DNA of 44,867 bases from Eubacterium sp. (GCA_022794015.1 JAAWDZ010000039.1:1-44867), one strand, 5' to 3'; positions 35,663-44,432 are shown, counted from the first letter of the stretch. Notes: generated by a model from the sequence alone, not told the origin. Numbers and translations are program-made.

Positions 35663-37282
35663 TTATTCTAATTCACGTATACGCTTCCTGACCTTTAGTA
35701 CCATAGACGGAGAAACAGATAATTCATCTAAGCCCATGCGTACAAATTCTTCCGTAAGCTCCATATCTGCACCAAGTTCACCGCAGATACCGGCCCACTT
35801 GCCATACTTATGCGCATTTTCCGTTACCATCTCAATCATTTTCAGAATCGCTTTGTGGTGCGGATTGTAAAAATCATCCAGTTTCGCATTCTGACGGTCA
35901 ACTGCAAGTGTATACTGAGTTAAATCATTGGTTCCAATACTGAAGAAATCTACAATCTGAGCCAGTTCATCAGAAATCAAAGCTGCCGCCGGCGTTTCAA
36001 TCATAATACCCTGTTCCGGCACATGATACGGTATTTCTGTATCCTTTAATTCCTGTTCTGCTTCTTCCACAATTTTATAAATTTGCTCTACTTCACTGAC
36101 AGATGTAATCATCGGATACATAATAGCGAGATTGCCATAAACAGAAGCCCGAAACAGCGCCCGAAGCTGCGTCTTGAAAATATCAGGCTGCTTCAAACAA
36201 ATTCGGATGGCACGATATCCAAGCGCCGGATTATCCTCCCTGCCAAGTTTAAAATAATCGGCCTGTTTGTCGGCGCCGATATCGAGTGTGCGGATAATAA
36301 CCTTTTTCCCTGCCATCGTCTGCAGTACCTGCTTATAAGCCTGAAACTGTTCTTCTTCTGTGGGAAAATCATCTCTGCCTAAATACAGGAATTCGCTTCG
36401 GAACAGACCAATTCCTCCAGCGTCATTTTCCAGAACATAACCGACATCTGATACACTTCCGATATTCGCATACAGATTTATTTTACGCCCGCTCTTCGTA
36501 ACTGTCTGTTGCCCCTTCATATTCTGCAAAATACGCAGCTTTTCATTTTCTTCCCCAATACGGGCTTTCACTTCTGCGCTGACTTCTTTCGTCGGATCAA
36601 AAATAACTTCTTCTTCAAAGCCATCTACGACTGCCACAGTTCCATTCTGGATCGTCTCAAGATCCAGCGGAACGCCAATCAGCGCCGGAATATTCATTGT
36701 ACGGGCCAGAATAGCCGTATGAGAATTCGTCGAACCGTGCACTGTTACAAAAGCCAGAATCTTATCCTTGTCCATCTGCACCGTTTCACTCGGTGTCAAA
36801 TCATCTGCTACAATTACAGATGAATCAATGGAACCAAAATCAATTTCTTCATTACCACAGAGGTTATTTACCAAACGGTTGGAGATATCCCTGATATCAG
36901 CGGCACGCGCCCGCATATATTCATCATCCATCCCTGCAAATATCTCTGCAAAATTATCGCCCGTCGTGGCTGCCGCAAACTCAGCATTCACCATTTCAGT
37001 ACGTATCGTATTCTCAATGGCCTGCAGATAATCCTCATCCTCAAGCAGCATCTGGTGTACTGCAAAAATAGCAGCATTCTCTTCTCCGACTTCCCTTAAA
37101 GCTTTGTCATACAACCTGCCAAGTTGCTCTTTTGCCTGTGCTAATGCCGTCTGTACACGCGCCATTTCAGCATCGGCATCTTCAATTTTATCCCGTTTTA
37201 CCGGGCTGTCATTCTTTTTTAAAACCACCACCTTGCCCATAGCTATGCCTTTAAAGACAGATTTTCCTGAAAATTTTAACAT
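35663..37282 (-). CDS. ptsI: PTS enzyme I (phosphoenolpyruvate-protein phosphotransferase)
   Basis: About 539 residues from the ATG at 37282 with TAGGAGGT 6-7 bases before it. It transfers phosphate from PEP to HPr. The phosphorylated His is in HGSTNSHTAILART (near residue 185); the PEP-binding C-terminal barrel contains GLFRSEFLYLGRDDFPTEEEQ and SIGTNDLTQYTLAVDR. It follows ptsH by 24 bp. It should also serve the HPr domain fused to the D-lactate dehydrogenase encoded 20 kb away, since both have the His15 acceptor. Confidence 0.96.
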   Translation of the reverse strand: MLKFSGKSVFKGIAMGKVVVLKKNDSPVKRDKIEDADAEMARVQTALAQAKEQLGRLYDKALREVGEENAAIFAVHQMLLEDEDYLQAIENTIRTEMVNAEFAAATTGDNFAEIFAGMDDEYMRARAADIRDISNRLVNNLCGNEEIDFGSIDSSVIVADDLTPSETVQMDKDKILAFVTVHGSTNSHTAILARTMNIPALIGVPLDLETIQNGTVAVVDGFEEEVIFDPTKEVSAEVKARIGEENEKLRILQNMKGQQTVTKSGRKINLYANIGSVSDVGYVLENDAGGIGLFRSEFLYLGRDDFPTEEEQFQAYKQVLQTMAGKKVIIRTLDIGADKQADYFKLGREDNPALGYRAIRICLKQPDIFKTQLRALFRASVYGNLAIMYPMITSVSEVEQIYKIVEEAEQELKDTEIPYHVPEQGIMIETPAAALISDELAQIVDFFSIGTNDLTQYTLAVDRQNAKLDDFYNPHHKAILKMIEMVTENAHKYGKWAGICGELGADMELTEEFVRMGLDELSVSPSMVLKVRKRIRELE

Positions 37283-37306
37283 GTGCTTACCTCCTATAAG
37301 TATCAC

Positions 37307-37564
37307 TTACAGATTATTCTCAAAGAAAGCCTTTAATTCTTCGCAGGCAATTTCTTCATCATCTCCAAAGATCTGTACTTCAATCGAATCGCCACATTTT
37401 ACACCAAGACCCATCAATGCCATCAGCTTCTGCGCTTCTGCGCTTTTCCCGTCTTTTAAAATAACAACCTTGCTCTGATATTTCTTTACTTCTTTCGCCA
37501 GAAGCCCAGCCGGCCTTGCGTGAATACCAACACCATCTCTTACAACATACTGAAAGCTTTTCAT
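37307..37564 (-). CDS. ptsH: PTS phosphocarrier protein HPr
   Basis: 85 residues. GIHARPAG carries the phosphoacceptor His15. The position matching regulatory Ser46 of Bacillus HPr is Lys46 in EAQKLMALMGLGV, so the HPr kinase/CcpA branch is unlikely to act on this copy. First gene of ptsH-ptsI-kinase. A GGAAAGG site precedes the ATG. The promoter region carries a large palindrome, described separately. Confidence 0.95.
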   Translation of the reverse strand: MKSFQYVVRDGVGIHARPAGLLAKEVKKYQSKVVILKDGKSAEAQKLMALMGLGVKCGDSIEVQIFGDDEEIACEELKAFFENNL

Positions 37565-37590
37565 ATTTGTACCTTTCCTTTTTTGTAATG

Positions 37591-37635
37591 ATGTTGTATG
37601 AAATAATTATACAACATTGATATATAGTTTGTCAC
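37591..37635 (-). promoter_or_regulatory. pts operon promoter with overlapping 9-bp palindrome
   Basis: On the minus strand GTGACA (37635-37630), 18-bp spacer and consensus TATAAT (37611-37606). A perfect inverted repeat ATGTTGTAT / ATACAACAT (37591-37599 and 37609-37617, 9-base spacer) covers the -10 box and start site, a classic repressor position. The regulator is not known. Confidence 0.65.
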
Positions 37636-37763
37636 TCTTCCGTAGAAATTATTTTTATTTTTTCTTGTAATATATTTCTAATTTTAACTTAATCCTGTGA
37701 GGAAAATTATGCATATTGCACTGCGAATTACCGGAACAAAGTCTGTATTTTTGACTCCGTTTT

Positions 37764-37792
37764 TTGACAAAAACATATTTTTATGTTATTTT
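37764..37792 (+). promoter_or_regulatory. Promoter of the small membrane protein gene
   Basis: Plus-strand TTGACA (37764-37769), 17-bp spacer, TATTTT (37787-37792), 28 bases before the ATG. Confidence 0.6.
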
Positions 37793-37820
37793 ATTTCCAT
37801 CAAACAAGAAAGGATTATCT

Positions 37821-38051
37821 ATGAAAAACACAAAACGCATATTTGCTGTCCTGGGTGTCATCGTTTTAATCGGAATGTATCTGATAACGTTAATTCTTGC
37901 ACTTATCGACAATCCGCATACTTTTGATCTTTTTAAAATTTCTGTTGGTCTGACCATCCTGATCCCCGTTCTGCTCTGGATTTACATTGCCATGTACCGC
38001 TACGTAAAACAGCGCAGACAAGCTAATCAGGACGATCCAAACGAAAAATGA
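37821..38051 (+). CDS. Small two-helix membrane protein, 76 residues
   Basis: Unrecognised. Start at the ATG at 37821, preceded by AAAGGAT; the longer frame to 37764 covers the promoter. Two hydrophobic segments, about residues 8-28 and 38-58, are joined by a short loop with DNPHTFD and followed by a basic-then-acidic tail (KQRRQANQDDPNEK). It stands alone, divergent from ptsH, and its end meets the antisense trp remnant. Confidence 0.7.
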   Translation: MKNTKRIFAVLGVIVLIGMYLITLILALIDNPHTFDLFKISVGLTILIPVLLWIYIAMYRYVKQRRQANQDDPNEK

Positions 38052-38069
38052 GAAGATGCACCCTGAACC

Positions 38070-38513
38070 GGAAGAAACACAGGAATTTCATACGCCGCTT
38101 TTACCTCGCTAAAAAATTTTAATATCTCCTTATGGAAGGTTTCTGCCTGTCCTGTCACCCCCATGGAAAATACGCAGTATACAAATCCTCTGGCGCATTC
38201 TAATATGGCAGGGAGCCGTGTTTTGGACACCGGGGATACCACCTGGATTAATATTGCCCCGTCTTCCTGATCCAGCGCCTTCTGCAGGGTTCTGCAGCAG
38301 ATAAGAATACATCCCATGCAGTGTTCCCGGCATCCCTTTTGCCATTGCCGCTGCGTGTTCACCCGTTTCAACTCCTTTTCCAGCCGCTTCTACACCAATC
38401 AGATCCACACCTTCTTCATCTATAAAATCTGCAAACATACCAATTGAGTTTGATCCCCCGCCAACATATGCCATCACCACATCCGGCAGCTTGTGCTTCT
38501 TCTCATAAATCTG
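38070..38513 (-). pseudogene. Remnant of trpB and trpA
   Basis: Reading from 38513, one frame gives a piece of tryptophan synthase beta chain: [19 protein letters not shown], then [17 protein letters not shown] and [10 protein letters not shown]. Around 38270 the homology shifts to another frame and to the alpha chain: [16 protein letters not shown], then [16 protein letters not shown], ending near EIPVFL. Both genes are reduced to internal pieces fused by a deletion. Neither start nor end of either enzyme is present, so it is not functional. Confidence 0.8.
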
Positions 38514-38604
38514 CCTATTTTATCATCACTATATATTTGATAATGTCCTGCATATTGAGTTTTATCCTTATCTGGTTTCATTTGTAATCATATTTATTAG
38601 TTTT

Positions 38605-38631
38605 TGAAACTTTTCAGATACCAGAAAAGTC
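38605..38631 (+). promoter_or_regulatory. ECF-type promoter of the sigma/anti-sigma operon
   Basis: TGAAAC (38605-38610), a 17-base spacer and AGTC (38628-38631) resemble the TGAAAC-N16-CGTC type used by SigV/SigM-like ECF factors. The sigma gene begins 40 bases downstream, so autoregulation is likely. Confidence 0.6.
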
Positions 38632-38670
38632 TATATAGTAAAGAGAATAAAAGAAAGGTGAGTGCCGACA

Positions 38671-39171
38671 ATGAAACAAATTTTATACGAAAGGCTGGTT
38701 CAGTATATTCTTGAAAATCAAGACCGATTTTACCGAATAGCTTACAGTTACACCAAACATCAGGAGGACGCTCTCGACGCTATCCAGAGCGCCGTCTGCA
38801 AAGCTCTTGAAGCGCATGAAAACATTAAGAATGCAGATGCAATCAAAACATGGTTTTATAGAATATTGATAAATGAATGTTTAACCGTACTAAAAAAGCG
38901 CAGCAAAGTTGTTTTGACCGCGGATGCCGCAGGACAGGAGGCGTTTTATTATGAAAAAGGGTATGAGCAGGAAGGTGATATAGAGCAGGAATTAGAGAAG
39001 CTGGAGATGGATGTTCAGGGAATTATAAAACTCAGGTTTTTTGAGGAAATGTCATTGAAAGAAATATCCACTATTACCGGATTCAAACTGAATACGGTTA
39101 AAACGAAACTTTATCGAGGCTTAAAGCTATTAAAAGAAAATATTCAGGAGGCAGATTTATGGGCAGATTAG
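38671..39171 (+). CDS. ECF RNA polymerase sigma factor (SigV-like)
   Basis: 166 residues. Region 2 (about 15-75) includes YRIAYSYTKHQEDALDAIQ and IKTWFYRILINE; region 4 (about 105-160) has LRFFEEMSLKEISTITGFKLNTVKTKLYRG. The ATG at 38671 has AAAGGTG 10 bases upstream; a GTG at 38662 is too close to that site. Its stop overlaps the start of a membrane anti-sigma gene with DUF3298, the layout of SigV-RsiV, which responds to lysozyme and envelope stress in Firmicutes. That signal is inferred here. Confidence 0.9.
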   Translation: MKQILYERLVQYILENQDRFYRIAYSYTKHQEDALDAIQSAVCKALEAHENIKNADAIKTWFYRILINECLTVLKKRSKVVLTADAAGQEAFYYEKGYEQEGDIEQELEKLEMDVQGIIKLRFFEEMSLKEISTITGFKLNTVKTKLYRGLKLLKENIQEADLWAD

Positions 39172-40046
39172 AAGAAATGAAAGAAAGATATGATAATATT
39201 GTTATTCCAGCGGAACTGAATGTCCGGATACAGCAGGAGATCTCGAAATCACGAAAGCAGCAGGCAAAGAAAAATAATACCAGTCAGAAATACAGGTTGA
39301 AAAAGATAATCCGCGGTACAGCGGCCGCAGCGGCAGCGGCATGTATTCTTTTCACAGCAGCTTTAAATACAAGTTCCGTATTCGCAAAGGAAGCAGCAAA
39401 GATTCCTATCATTGGCACAGTGGCCAAGGTATTGACATTCCGCACTTATGAAACGGAAAAGGACGATATCGCAGTGTCCGTGGAAATCCCGACAATTGAA
39501 ATGATTGCTGAGGATACTGGAATCACAGCAGATGAAATAAATCAGGAAATTTTAGCTCTGTGCAATCAGTTTGCAGATGATGCCGTTTTGCGTGCAAAAG
39601 AGTATCAAACTGCTTTTCTGGAAACAGGAGGAACTCCCGAAGAGTGGGCAGAACATCATATAAAGATTACGGTAGGTTATGAGATAAAGAAGCAGAGTAA
39701 CGATTATCTTTCCTTTGTCGTAAGGGGGATGGAAAGCTGGACGGATGCCTATAGTAATTCAAAGTATTACAATTTAAACTTAAACACGGGAAAATTTGTT
39801 ACATTAAAAGATATGTTGGGCGACGATTACGTAGAACGGATAAATAAGAGCATCCAAGCACAGATTGCAGAAAGACAGAATGCAGGAGAAACATTTTTTA
39901 CAGCAGAGGAAGGAGGGTTTACAGGGATTACAGAAGATGTCAATTTCTATATAAATGAAAATAACAACCCCATTATCGTTTTTGAAAAATATGAAATTGC
40001 TCCCGGCTCATCAGGAGAGATTGAATTTGAGATAGGAGCAAAATAA
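39159..40046 (+). CDS. rsiV: RsiV-like anti-sigma factor with DUF3298 domain
   Basis: 295 residues. The N-terminal cytoplasmic part (1-45) should bind the sigma factor; a membrane anchor follows at about 49-68 (GTAAAAAAACILFTAAL). The extracytoplasmic part ends in the DUF3298 pattern TGKFVTLKDMLGDDY and VNFYINENNNPIIVFEKYEIAPGSSG, as in Bacillus RsiV, whose domain binds lysozyme and triggers cleavage. Its ATG lies inside the 3' end of the sigma gene (13-base overlap), so the two are coupled. Lysozyme as signal is family knowledge, not visible here. Confidence 0.87.
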   Translation: MGRLEEMKERYDNIVIPAELNVRIQQEISKSRKQQAKKNNTSQKYRLKKIIRGTAAAAAAACILFTAALNTSSVFAKEAAKIPIIGTVAKVLTFRTYETEKDDIAVSVEIPTIEMIAEDTGITADEINQEILALCNQFADDAVLRAKEYQTAFLETGGTPEEWAEHHIKITVGYEIKKQSNDYLSFVVRGMESWTDAYSNSKYYNLNLNTGKFVTLKDMLGDDYVERINKSIQAQIAERQNAGETFFTAEEGGFTGITEDVNFYINENNNPIIVFEKYEIAPGSSGEIEFEIGAK

Positions 40047-40158
40047 GATAAAAAGAAATATGCAGCCGCAAATAAAGATTTGGAGGCGCTGGCCAACTTG
40101 ACCGCACTTCCTGTTTATACAGGTCTGGCGGATGTTGATGTGGTAGCTGTTAGTCCCG

Positions 40159-40216
40159 GAGCGCGTTTGAAAATTCTTTGCCGTCATCTGTCGGAAAGCA
40201 ATTTTCAAACACACTC
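40159..40216. repeat. Palindromic REP-like element in a convergent intergenic region
   Basis: The 25-base arms 40159-40183 and 40192-40216 match at 20 positions, and two of the differences would be G-U pairs, around an 8-base loop. The right arm shares AATTTTCAAACACACTCTAAC with a site near 2558 (one clear base change in the conserved part). It lies between convergent rsiV and thrC and may also act as their terminator. Confidence 0.6.
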
Positions 40217-40257
40217 TAACGGAAAATCAGCAACTTTTCTTTTTTCTATACAAAGCT

Positions 40258-41754
40258 CTACTCAATCTTTAAAAACTGTTTTACAACGCGTTCCATTTCA
40301 TCTGCTTCGCACACGGTATCGTGAAGCGCCTTAGCGTTTTTTATCTCTTCAATCGCTTTTGGTACGGGTGTATTTGAAATTCTGCTCAATTCATCCACTA
40401 ATCCAAAATCCGTCATATCTCTGTATTTGTCTTTATCAATTGCATCCATGACGCTTCTGGTAAACTTAAACGGACTTGCTGTAGAAGCAATTACGGTTTT
40501 TGTATCTGTATCCTTTGTTTCTTTCCTGTATTTCGCATAAACGGCTGCTGCTACTGCCGTATGAGTATCCATGACATACCCGGTTTCCTCATACAGGTTT
40601 CGAATATGCTGTGCCGTTTCGTCCTCTGTCGCATAATTTCCATAAAAGTCTGCAAGCTGTGCTTTCATTTCCGGCGTAACCGTATATCTGCCTTCTTCGG
40701 AAAGCGCTCTCATAAGAGCTGCATTCTGCGCTGCATCATTGCCGGTAATCCGATAAATCAGACGTTCCAGATTACTGGAAATTAAAATATCCATGGACGG
40801 AGAAGAAGTGAGGATAAACTCCCGGTTCTTATCATAAGTCCCTGTTGAGAAGAAATCATACAAAACCTTATTCTCATTTGATGCGCAGATAAGCTTCGCA
40901 ATCGGAATCCCCATATTTTTCGCATAAAACGCCGCCAGAATATTCCCGAAATTTCCGGTCGGAACAACTGCATTGATGGGATCACCTTTTTTTATCTCAC
41001 CCTTTGCATATAATTTTGCATAAGCATATACGTAATATACAATCTGCGGCACCAGACGCCCGATATTGATAGAATTGGCAGAAGAAAACTGATAGCCTGC
41101 CGCATCCATTACCTCTGCCAGCTCCGGATCTGAAAACATCTTCTTTACACCGCTCTGTGCCTGATCAAAATTCCCATGGATTCCTACAACAAAGACGTTA
41201 TCCCCCTTCTGGGTCACCATCTGTTTCTCCTGAATAGGACTTACGCCGTACTTGGGATAAAAGACAATAATCTTCGTACCCGGCACATCTGCAAAACCTG
41301 CCAGCGCCGCTTTGCCGGTATCGCCTGATGTTGCAGTCAGAATAACGATTTCATTCTTTACCCGGTTTTTCCTGGCGGACGTAATCAGAAGATGCGGCAG
41401 GATGGAAAGCGCCATATCCTTAAACGCAATTGTAGAACCATGAAACAACTCCAGATGCCATGCATCTTTCGTATAGGTCAGCGGAGCAATTTCTTTGGTA
41501 TCAAATTTCCCGTCATAAGCTTTGGCAATACAGTCCTTTAACTCCTCTTCAGTAAAATCCGTCAGAAATCTGCTCATAACTGCGTATGCCGTTTCCTGGT
41601 AGGTCATCCGGGTCAGATCATCCATATCTATATTAAGCGCCGGAATCTCTTCCGGAACAAACAGTCCGCCTTTTCCTGCGAGGCCTTTTAATATTGCCTC
41701 CGAAGCAGTCACTTTTTCGTCTGCATTTCTTGTACTTTTATACATCAAATCCAT
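40258..41754 (-). CDS. thrC: Threonine synthase
   Basis: About 498 residues from the ATG at 41754 (GAGGAAAAG upstream). PLP-dependent conversion of O-phosphohomoserine to threonine. The cofactor Lys is in HGSTIAFKDMALSILP (near residue 110), and TATSGDTGKAALAGF and VPTGNFGN hold the phosphate-binding loops. Length and the N-terminal YKSTRN motif fit the longer ThrC class. It is a single-gene unit with its own strong promoter. Confidence 0.96.
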   Translation of the reverse strand: MDLMYKSTRNADEKVTASEAILKGLAGKGGLFVPEEIPALNIDMDDLTRMTYQETAYAVMSRFLTDFTEEELKDCIAKAYDGKFDTKEIAPLTYTKDAWHLELFHGSTIAFKDMALSILPHLLITSARKNRVKNEIVILTATSGDTGKAALAGFADVPGTKIIVFYPKYGVSPIQEKQMVTQKGDNVFVVGIHGNFDQAQSGVKKMFSDPELAEVMDAAGYQFSSANSINIGRLVPQIVYYVYAYAKLYAKGEIKKGDPINAVVPTGNFGNILAAFYAKNMGIPIAKLICASNENKVLYDFFSTGTYDKNREFILTSSPSMDILISSNLERLIYRITGNDAAQNAALMRALSEEGRYTVTPEMKAQLADFYGNYATEDETAQHIRNLYEETGYVMDTHTAVAAAVYAKYRKETKDTDTKTVIASTASPFKFTRSVMDAIDKDKYRDMTDFGLVDELSRISNTPVPKAIEEIKNAKALHDTVCEADEMERVVKQFLKIE

Positions 41755-41804
41755 ATCTTTTCCTCTTCTCTTTGTGTCCATTCATTTTTTATGTATCCGA
41801 GGGT

Positions 41805-41834
41805 ATTATATAGGAGGAAAAAGGAATATGTCAA
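41805..41834 (-). promoter_or_regulatory. Strong sigma-A promoter of thrC
   Basis: On the minus strand consensus TTGACA (41834-41829), an 18-bp spacer and consensus TATAAT (41810-41805), about 50 bases before the ATG. I see no T-box or attenuator in the short leader. Confidence 0.8.
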
Positions 41835-41877
41835 CACTAAATTCACGCTTTCATAAGGTAGTGCGTAACAGTTCCTC

Positions 41878-42129
41878 CTATTCTTTTTTCATAAATGCAC
41901 GCATTACATGAATACCTGCCGCCATCTTTTTCAGATTGGCAAGCTCCAGCTTCATATAGATTTCCAGCTGCGCTATCTCACTCTCCTCAAATCCTTCATA
42001 GGAGAGGATTTTGCAGTCCGGAATTTTTCCTTCTGCATGCTTTTTGCCATTGGTAAATGAAACATATGCATATTTTTCTCCATCCTTATGAAATACCTGT
42101 GATACCGACAGGTTGCATGCTTCTTCCAT
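41878..42129 (-). CDS. Hypothetical small protein, 83 residues
   Basis: Not recognised. AAAGGAT precedes the ATG at 10 bases. The sequence is mixed alpha/beta and soluble: VSFTNGKKHAEGKIPDCKI in the first half, then an amphipathic helix (EESEIAQLEIYMKLELANLKKMA). No cysteine motif or signal peptide. It lies upstream of thrC on the same strand but thrC has its own promoter, so co-function is not implied. Codon use and site support a real gene. Confidence 0.6.
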   Translation of the reverse strand: MEEACNLSVSQVFHKDGEKYAYVSFTNGKKHAEGKIPDCKILSYEGFEESEIAQLEIYMKLELANLKKMAAGIHVMRAFMKKE

Positions 42130-42701
42130 ACCTGTTATCCTTTCATTATTAATTTTTAAGAACCGTCACTTCAGGGACTGCAGCCAAAAGAAACGAAATC
42201 CTGTATGTAACGTTATACTGTACAAAATTGTCAATCCACATCCCATTGCCCTGCTTGTCCGTAAAATAAAATCGTCTGCCCCTGTTATCAGGCACGGCAT
42301 ATCTGGACGCATAATGGTATACGGCTCTGCCATGGGATTGATTTTACGATTATTAACCGTAGATGCCCTCCTGCACATCACCTTTGGACAATACAGGCAG
42401 CAGAACCGCAATCTGAAACAAAAACCACCGTTTTTTATTGTTTTTTCATACTCTCTCCTTCTACTCTAATTTTTCTTATGATATTTTCATTATATCAGCT
42501 TCTAATTTTACATACAAGTTTTTTACGATACATAATTATACTTCAATAGCTGTTCACAGCCAATGTCAGTTAGTTCTGTATCAGGTTCGATTCTTCAGCA
42601 GGAGTCTAACCTAAATTTTTGCAAAAAATATCTCCATATTGGTTGACAAAAGGCTAAAATGTGCCACGGACAGGAGTTACCTGCTATAAAAAACATCCTG
42701 T
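42130..42701. other. Intergenic stretch with no convincing gene
   Basis: About 570 bases between the small hypothetical gene and the carboxypeptidase gene. Open frames of 81 codons (minus, 42166-42411) and 118 codons (plus, 42113-42469) overlap each other, lack good ribosome sites and resemble nothing I know. A minus-strand TTGACA at 42234-42229 may be the -35 of the 83-residue gene, with a poor -10. Next to the carboxypeptidase stop, ACAGGA and TCCTGT (42670-42675, 42696-42701) could form a weak terminator. The stretch may be a decayed gene. Confidence 0.4.
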
Positions 42702-43955
42702 TTACAACATGATAAATAAGCTTACCACTCTTTTCAGAAACCACCTGTAATCTATCTTAATCGCTTCCTCCTTCGTACAAATCTCCCGTTCCCAGACCAC
42801 TTCGCCATCCACCTTATACAAAATTTCTCCCACCATCTGGTTTTCTACTACCGGCGCCTCTAATCGTTTTTTTACCCTGCAGGATACCTCCACCTTCTCC
42901 TCAGGCTTCATCAAAATCACCGGCGCCTCTCCTTTATCTTTTACACAGACCTCTACTGCTTTTTGCCCATACAGCCGATCTGTCTGTGCATTCTCAACGG
43001 GAATCTCCTTCATCCACTCTTTTGACACAGCTTCTCCGGACACATCTCTTGGCAGGAAATTTTCAAGCCCGTATGACATCAGCTTTTTTGTATCCGACCA
43101 TTTATAGGTCTTGTTGTTCGGCCACCCGCAGGCTAAAAGCGCCACAACGAATGTTTTTCCATCCCGCTCCAATGCTCCCACATAACAATACCCGGCCTTT
43201 CCGGTAAATCCTGTTTTTCCGGAAAGCGCACCGTCCATCATCTGCAAAAAAGCATTATGATTATTACAGTTAAAACTTCTGTTTCCTTCTACATTGGAAA
43301 AACTATGGGAGGATGTCCTTGTAATTTCCAAAAACGCATCCTTCTGCGGCGATTTTTTAATACAATAGCTCATAATCAACGCCAAATCCCGCGCTGTCGT
43401 AGAATGTGTAACCGTCGTGGCAGTGCCGTCTTCTGCGGGAATTTCCTGTTGTGCATCCAGACCGTTGGGTGTAATAAAATGCGTATTACTGCAGCCGATT
43501 TCCTGCGCCTTTTCATTCATCAGCCCGGCAAACCCCTCTACGCTTCCCCCGATGTGCTCCGCTATTGCAACCGCCGAATCATTATGGGACTCTAACATCA
43601 GAGAACAGAGTAAATCCTTCAACAGATAATGCTCTCCCTTTCTGATATTCAGCTGCACATCCGGCATAGATGCCGCATACCCGGAAACCTCTACCTCATC
43701 TTCTAATTTTCCGAGTTCCAGTGTTAAAATACAGGTCATAATTTTTGTCGTGCTTGCCATGGGACGAACTGTTTCTCCATCTTTTTCAAATAAAACACGC
43801 CCGGAGCCAGCATCCATCAGAACTGCTGACTGGGCGTATAGCTGATTTTTATCCAGGGTTGTCTTTGCGTCTTCTGCTGCGCATAACCTGCCATTTCCCA
43901 TTAAAACGGCCATTCCTGTCACAAAGCATAACATCATACTTAAAATACGTTTCAT
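42702..43955 (-). CDS. D-alanyl-D-alanine carboxypeptidase (PBP5/DacF type)
   Basis: Trims the terminal D-Ala from peptidoglycan pentapeptides outside the membrane. About 417 residues from the ATG at 43955. A signal peptide spans residues 1-26. The serine-peptidase S11 motifs are all present: ASTTK with nucleophile Ser68 and Lys71, SHN at 123-125 and SGKTG with Lys247. A PBP5-type C-terminal beta domain follows, then a basic, amphipathic tail (RWFLKRVVSLFIML) for membrane attachment. Two adjacent in-frame ATGs make the start uncertain by one codon. It stands alone. Confidence 0.94.
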   Translation of the reverse strand: MKRILSMMLCFVTGMAVLMGNGRLCAAEDAKTTLDKNQLYAQSAVLMDAGSGRVLFEKDGETVRPMASTTKIMTCILTLELGKLEDEVEVSGYAASMPDVQLNIRKGEHYLLKDLLCSLMLESHNDSAVAIAEHIGGSVEGFAGLMNEKAQEIGCSNTHFITPNGLDAQQEIPAEDGTATTVTHSTTARDLALIMSYCIKKSPQKDAFLEITRTSSHSFSNVEGNRSFNCNNHNAFLQMMDGALSGKTGFTGKAGYCYVGALERDGKTFVVALLACGWPNNKTYKWSDTKKLMSYGLENFLPRDVSGEAVSKEWMKEIPVENAQTDRLYGQKAVEVCVKDKGEAPVILMKPEEKVEVSCRVKKRLEAPVVENQMVGEILYKVDGEVVWEREICTKEEAIKIDYRWFLKRVVSLFIML

Positions 43956-44058
43956 CATTTCTACCCGCACCAAAAAGATTACTGTATTTTATGCCGGGAC
44001 TGCTGCAATTATGTGTTACTATATGCGCCATGGACGATTTATAGAAAAAGGATGGCAC

Positions 44059-44344
44059 ATGATACATATTTTAAATGAAGAAGCCAATGTAACTTATTAT
44101 TGTTCCCCGGCATCCGGGTTTTGCCGGTGACGGTACTCCTGTCCGCACCGCCGTTAACATACCGCCAAGGGACTCTAAAGCATGGGAAAAGGAATATGAC
44201 AGAAGGACTTCTGTGGAACGCTCCAACAAGTGTGAGAAAGGGGACTATAAATTAGAATACGGCAGACACCGCTCTACGCAGATGTGGTACTGCCGCCTCT
44301 ACGGCATCATGATGCTGCAACATCCTGATATTTTTCTTTATTAA
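44059..44344 (+). pseudogene. Remnant of a DDE transposase
   Basis: The first 20 codons (EEANVTYYCSPASG) recall the Cys-containing middle part of IS transposases of the IS1182/IS5-like type. After a frameshift the second part reads RDSKAWEKEYDRRTSVERSN and GRHRSTQMWYCRLYGIMML to a TAA at 44342-44344, the conserved C-terminal region with the catalytic Glu (VERSN). The start, most of the middle and the element ends are missing. Family assignment is approximate. Confidence 0.7.
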
Positions 44345-44432
44345 AATATTCGATCATTTCCTCTATAGTTCCTGTTCCTATGTCGCTTTCCATATCAGAC
44401 AACACCTTACTTACTTGATTGCTTGTCTGCAT

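Noticed and set aside
41755-41877. Possible T-box or threonine attenuator ahead of thrC
   Set aside because: The leader after the promoter is only about 45 bases, too short for such an element.
42166-42411. Minus-strand 81-codon frame between the hypothetical gene and the carboxypeptidase
   Set aside because: No convincing ribosome site or family resemblance; listed only as intergenic content.
42580-42605. tRNA T-arm-like GGTTCGATTC followed by a short acceptor-like stretch
   Set aside because: The flanking stem has a mismatch and no D-arm, anticodon arm or matching 5' acceptor is seen.
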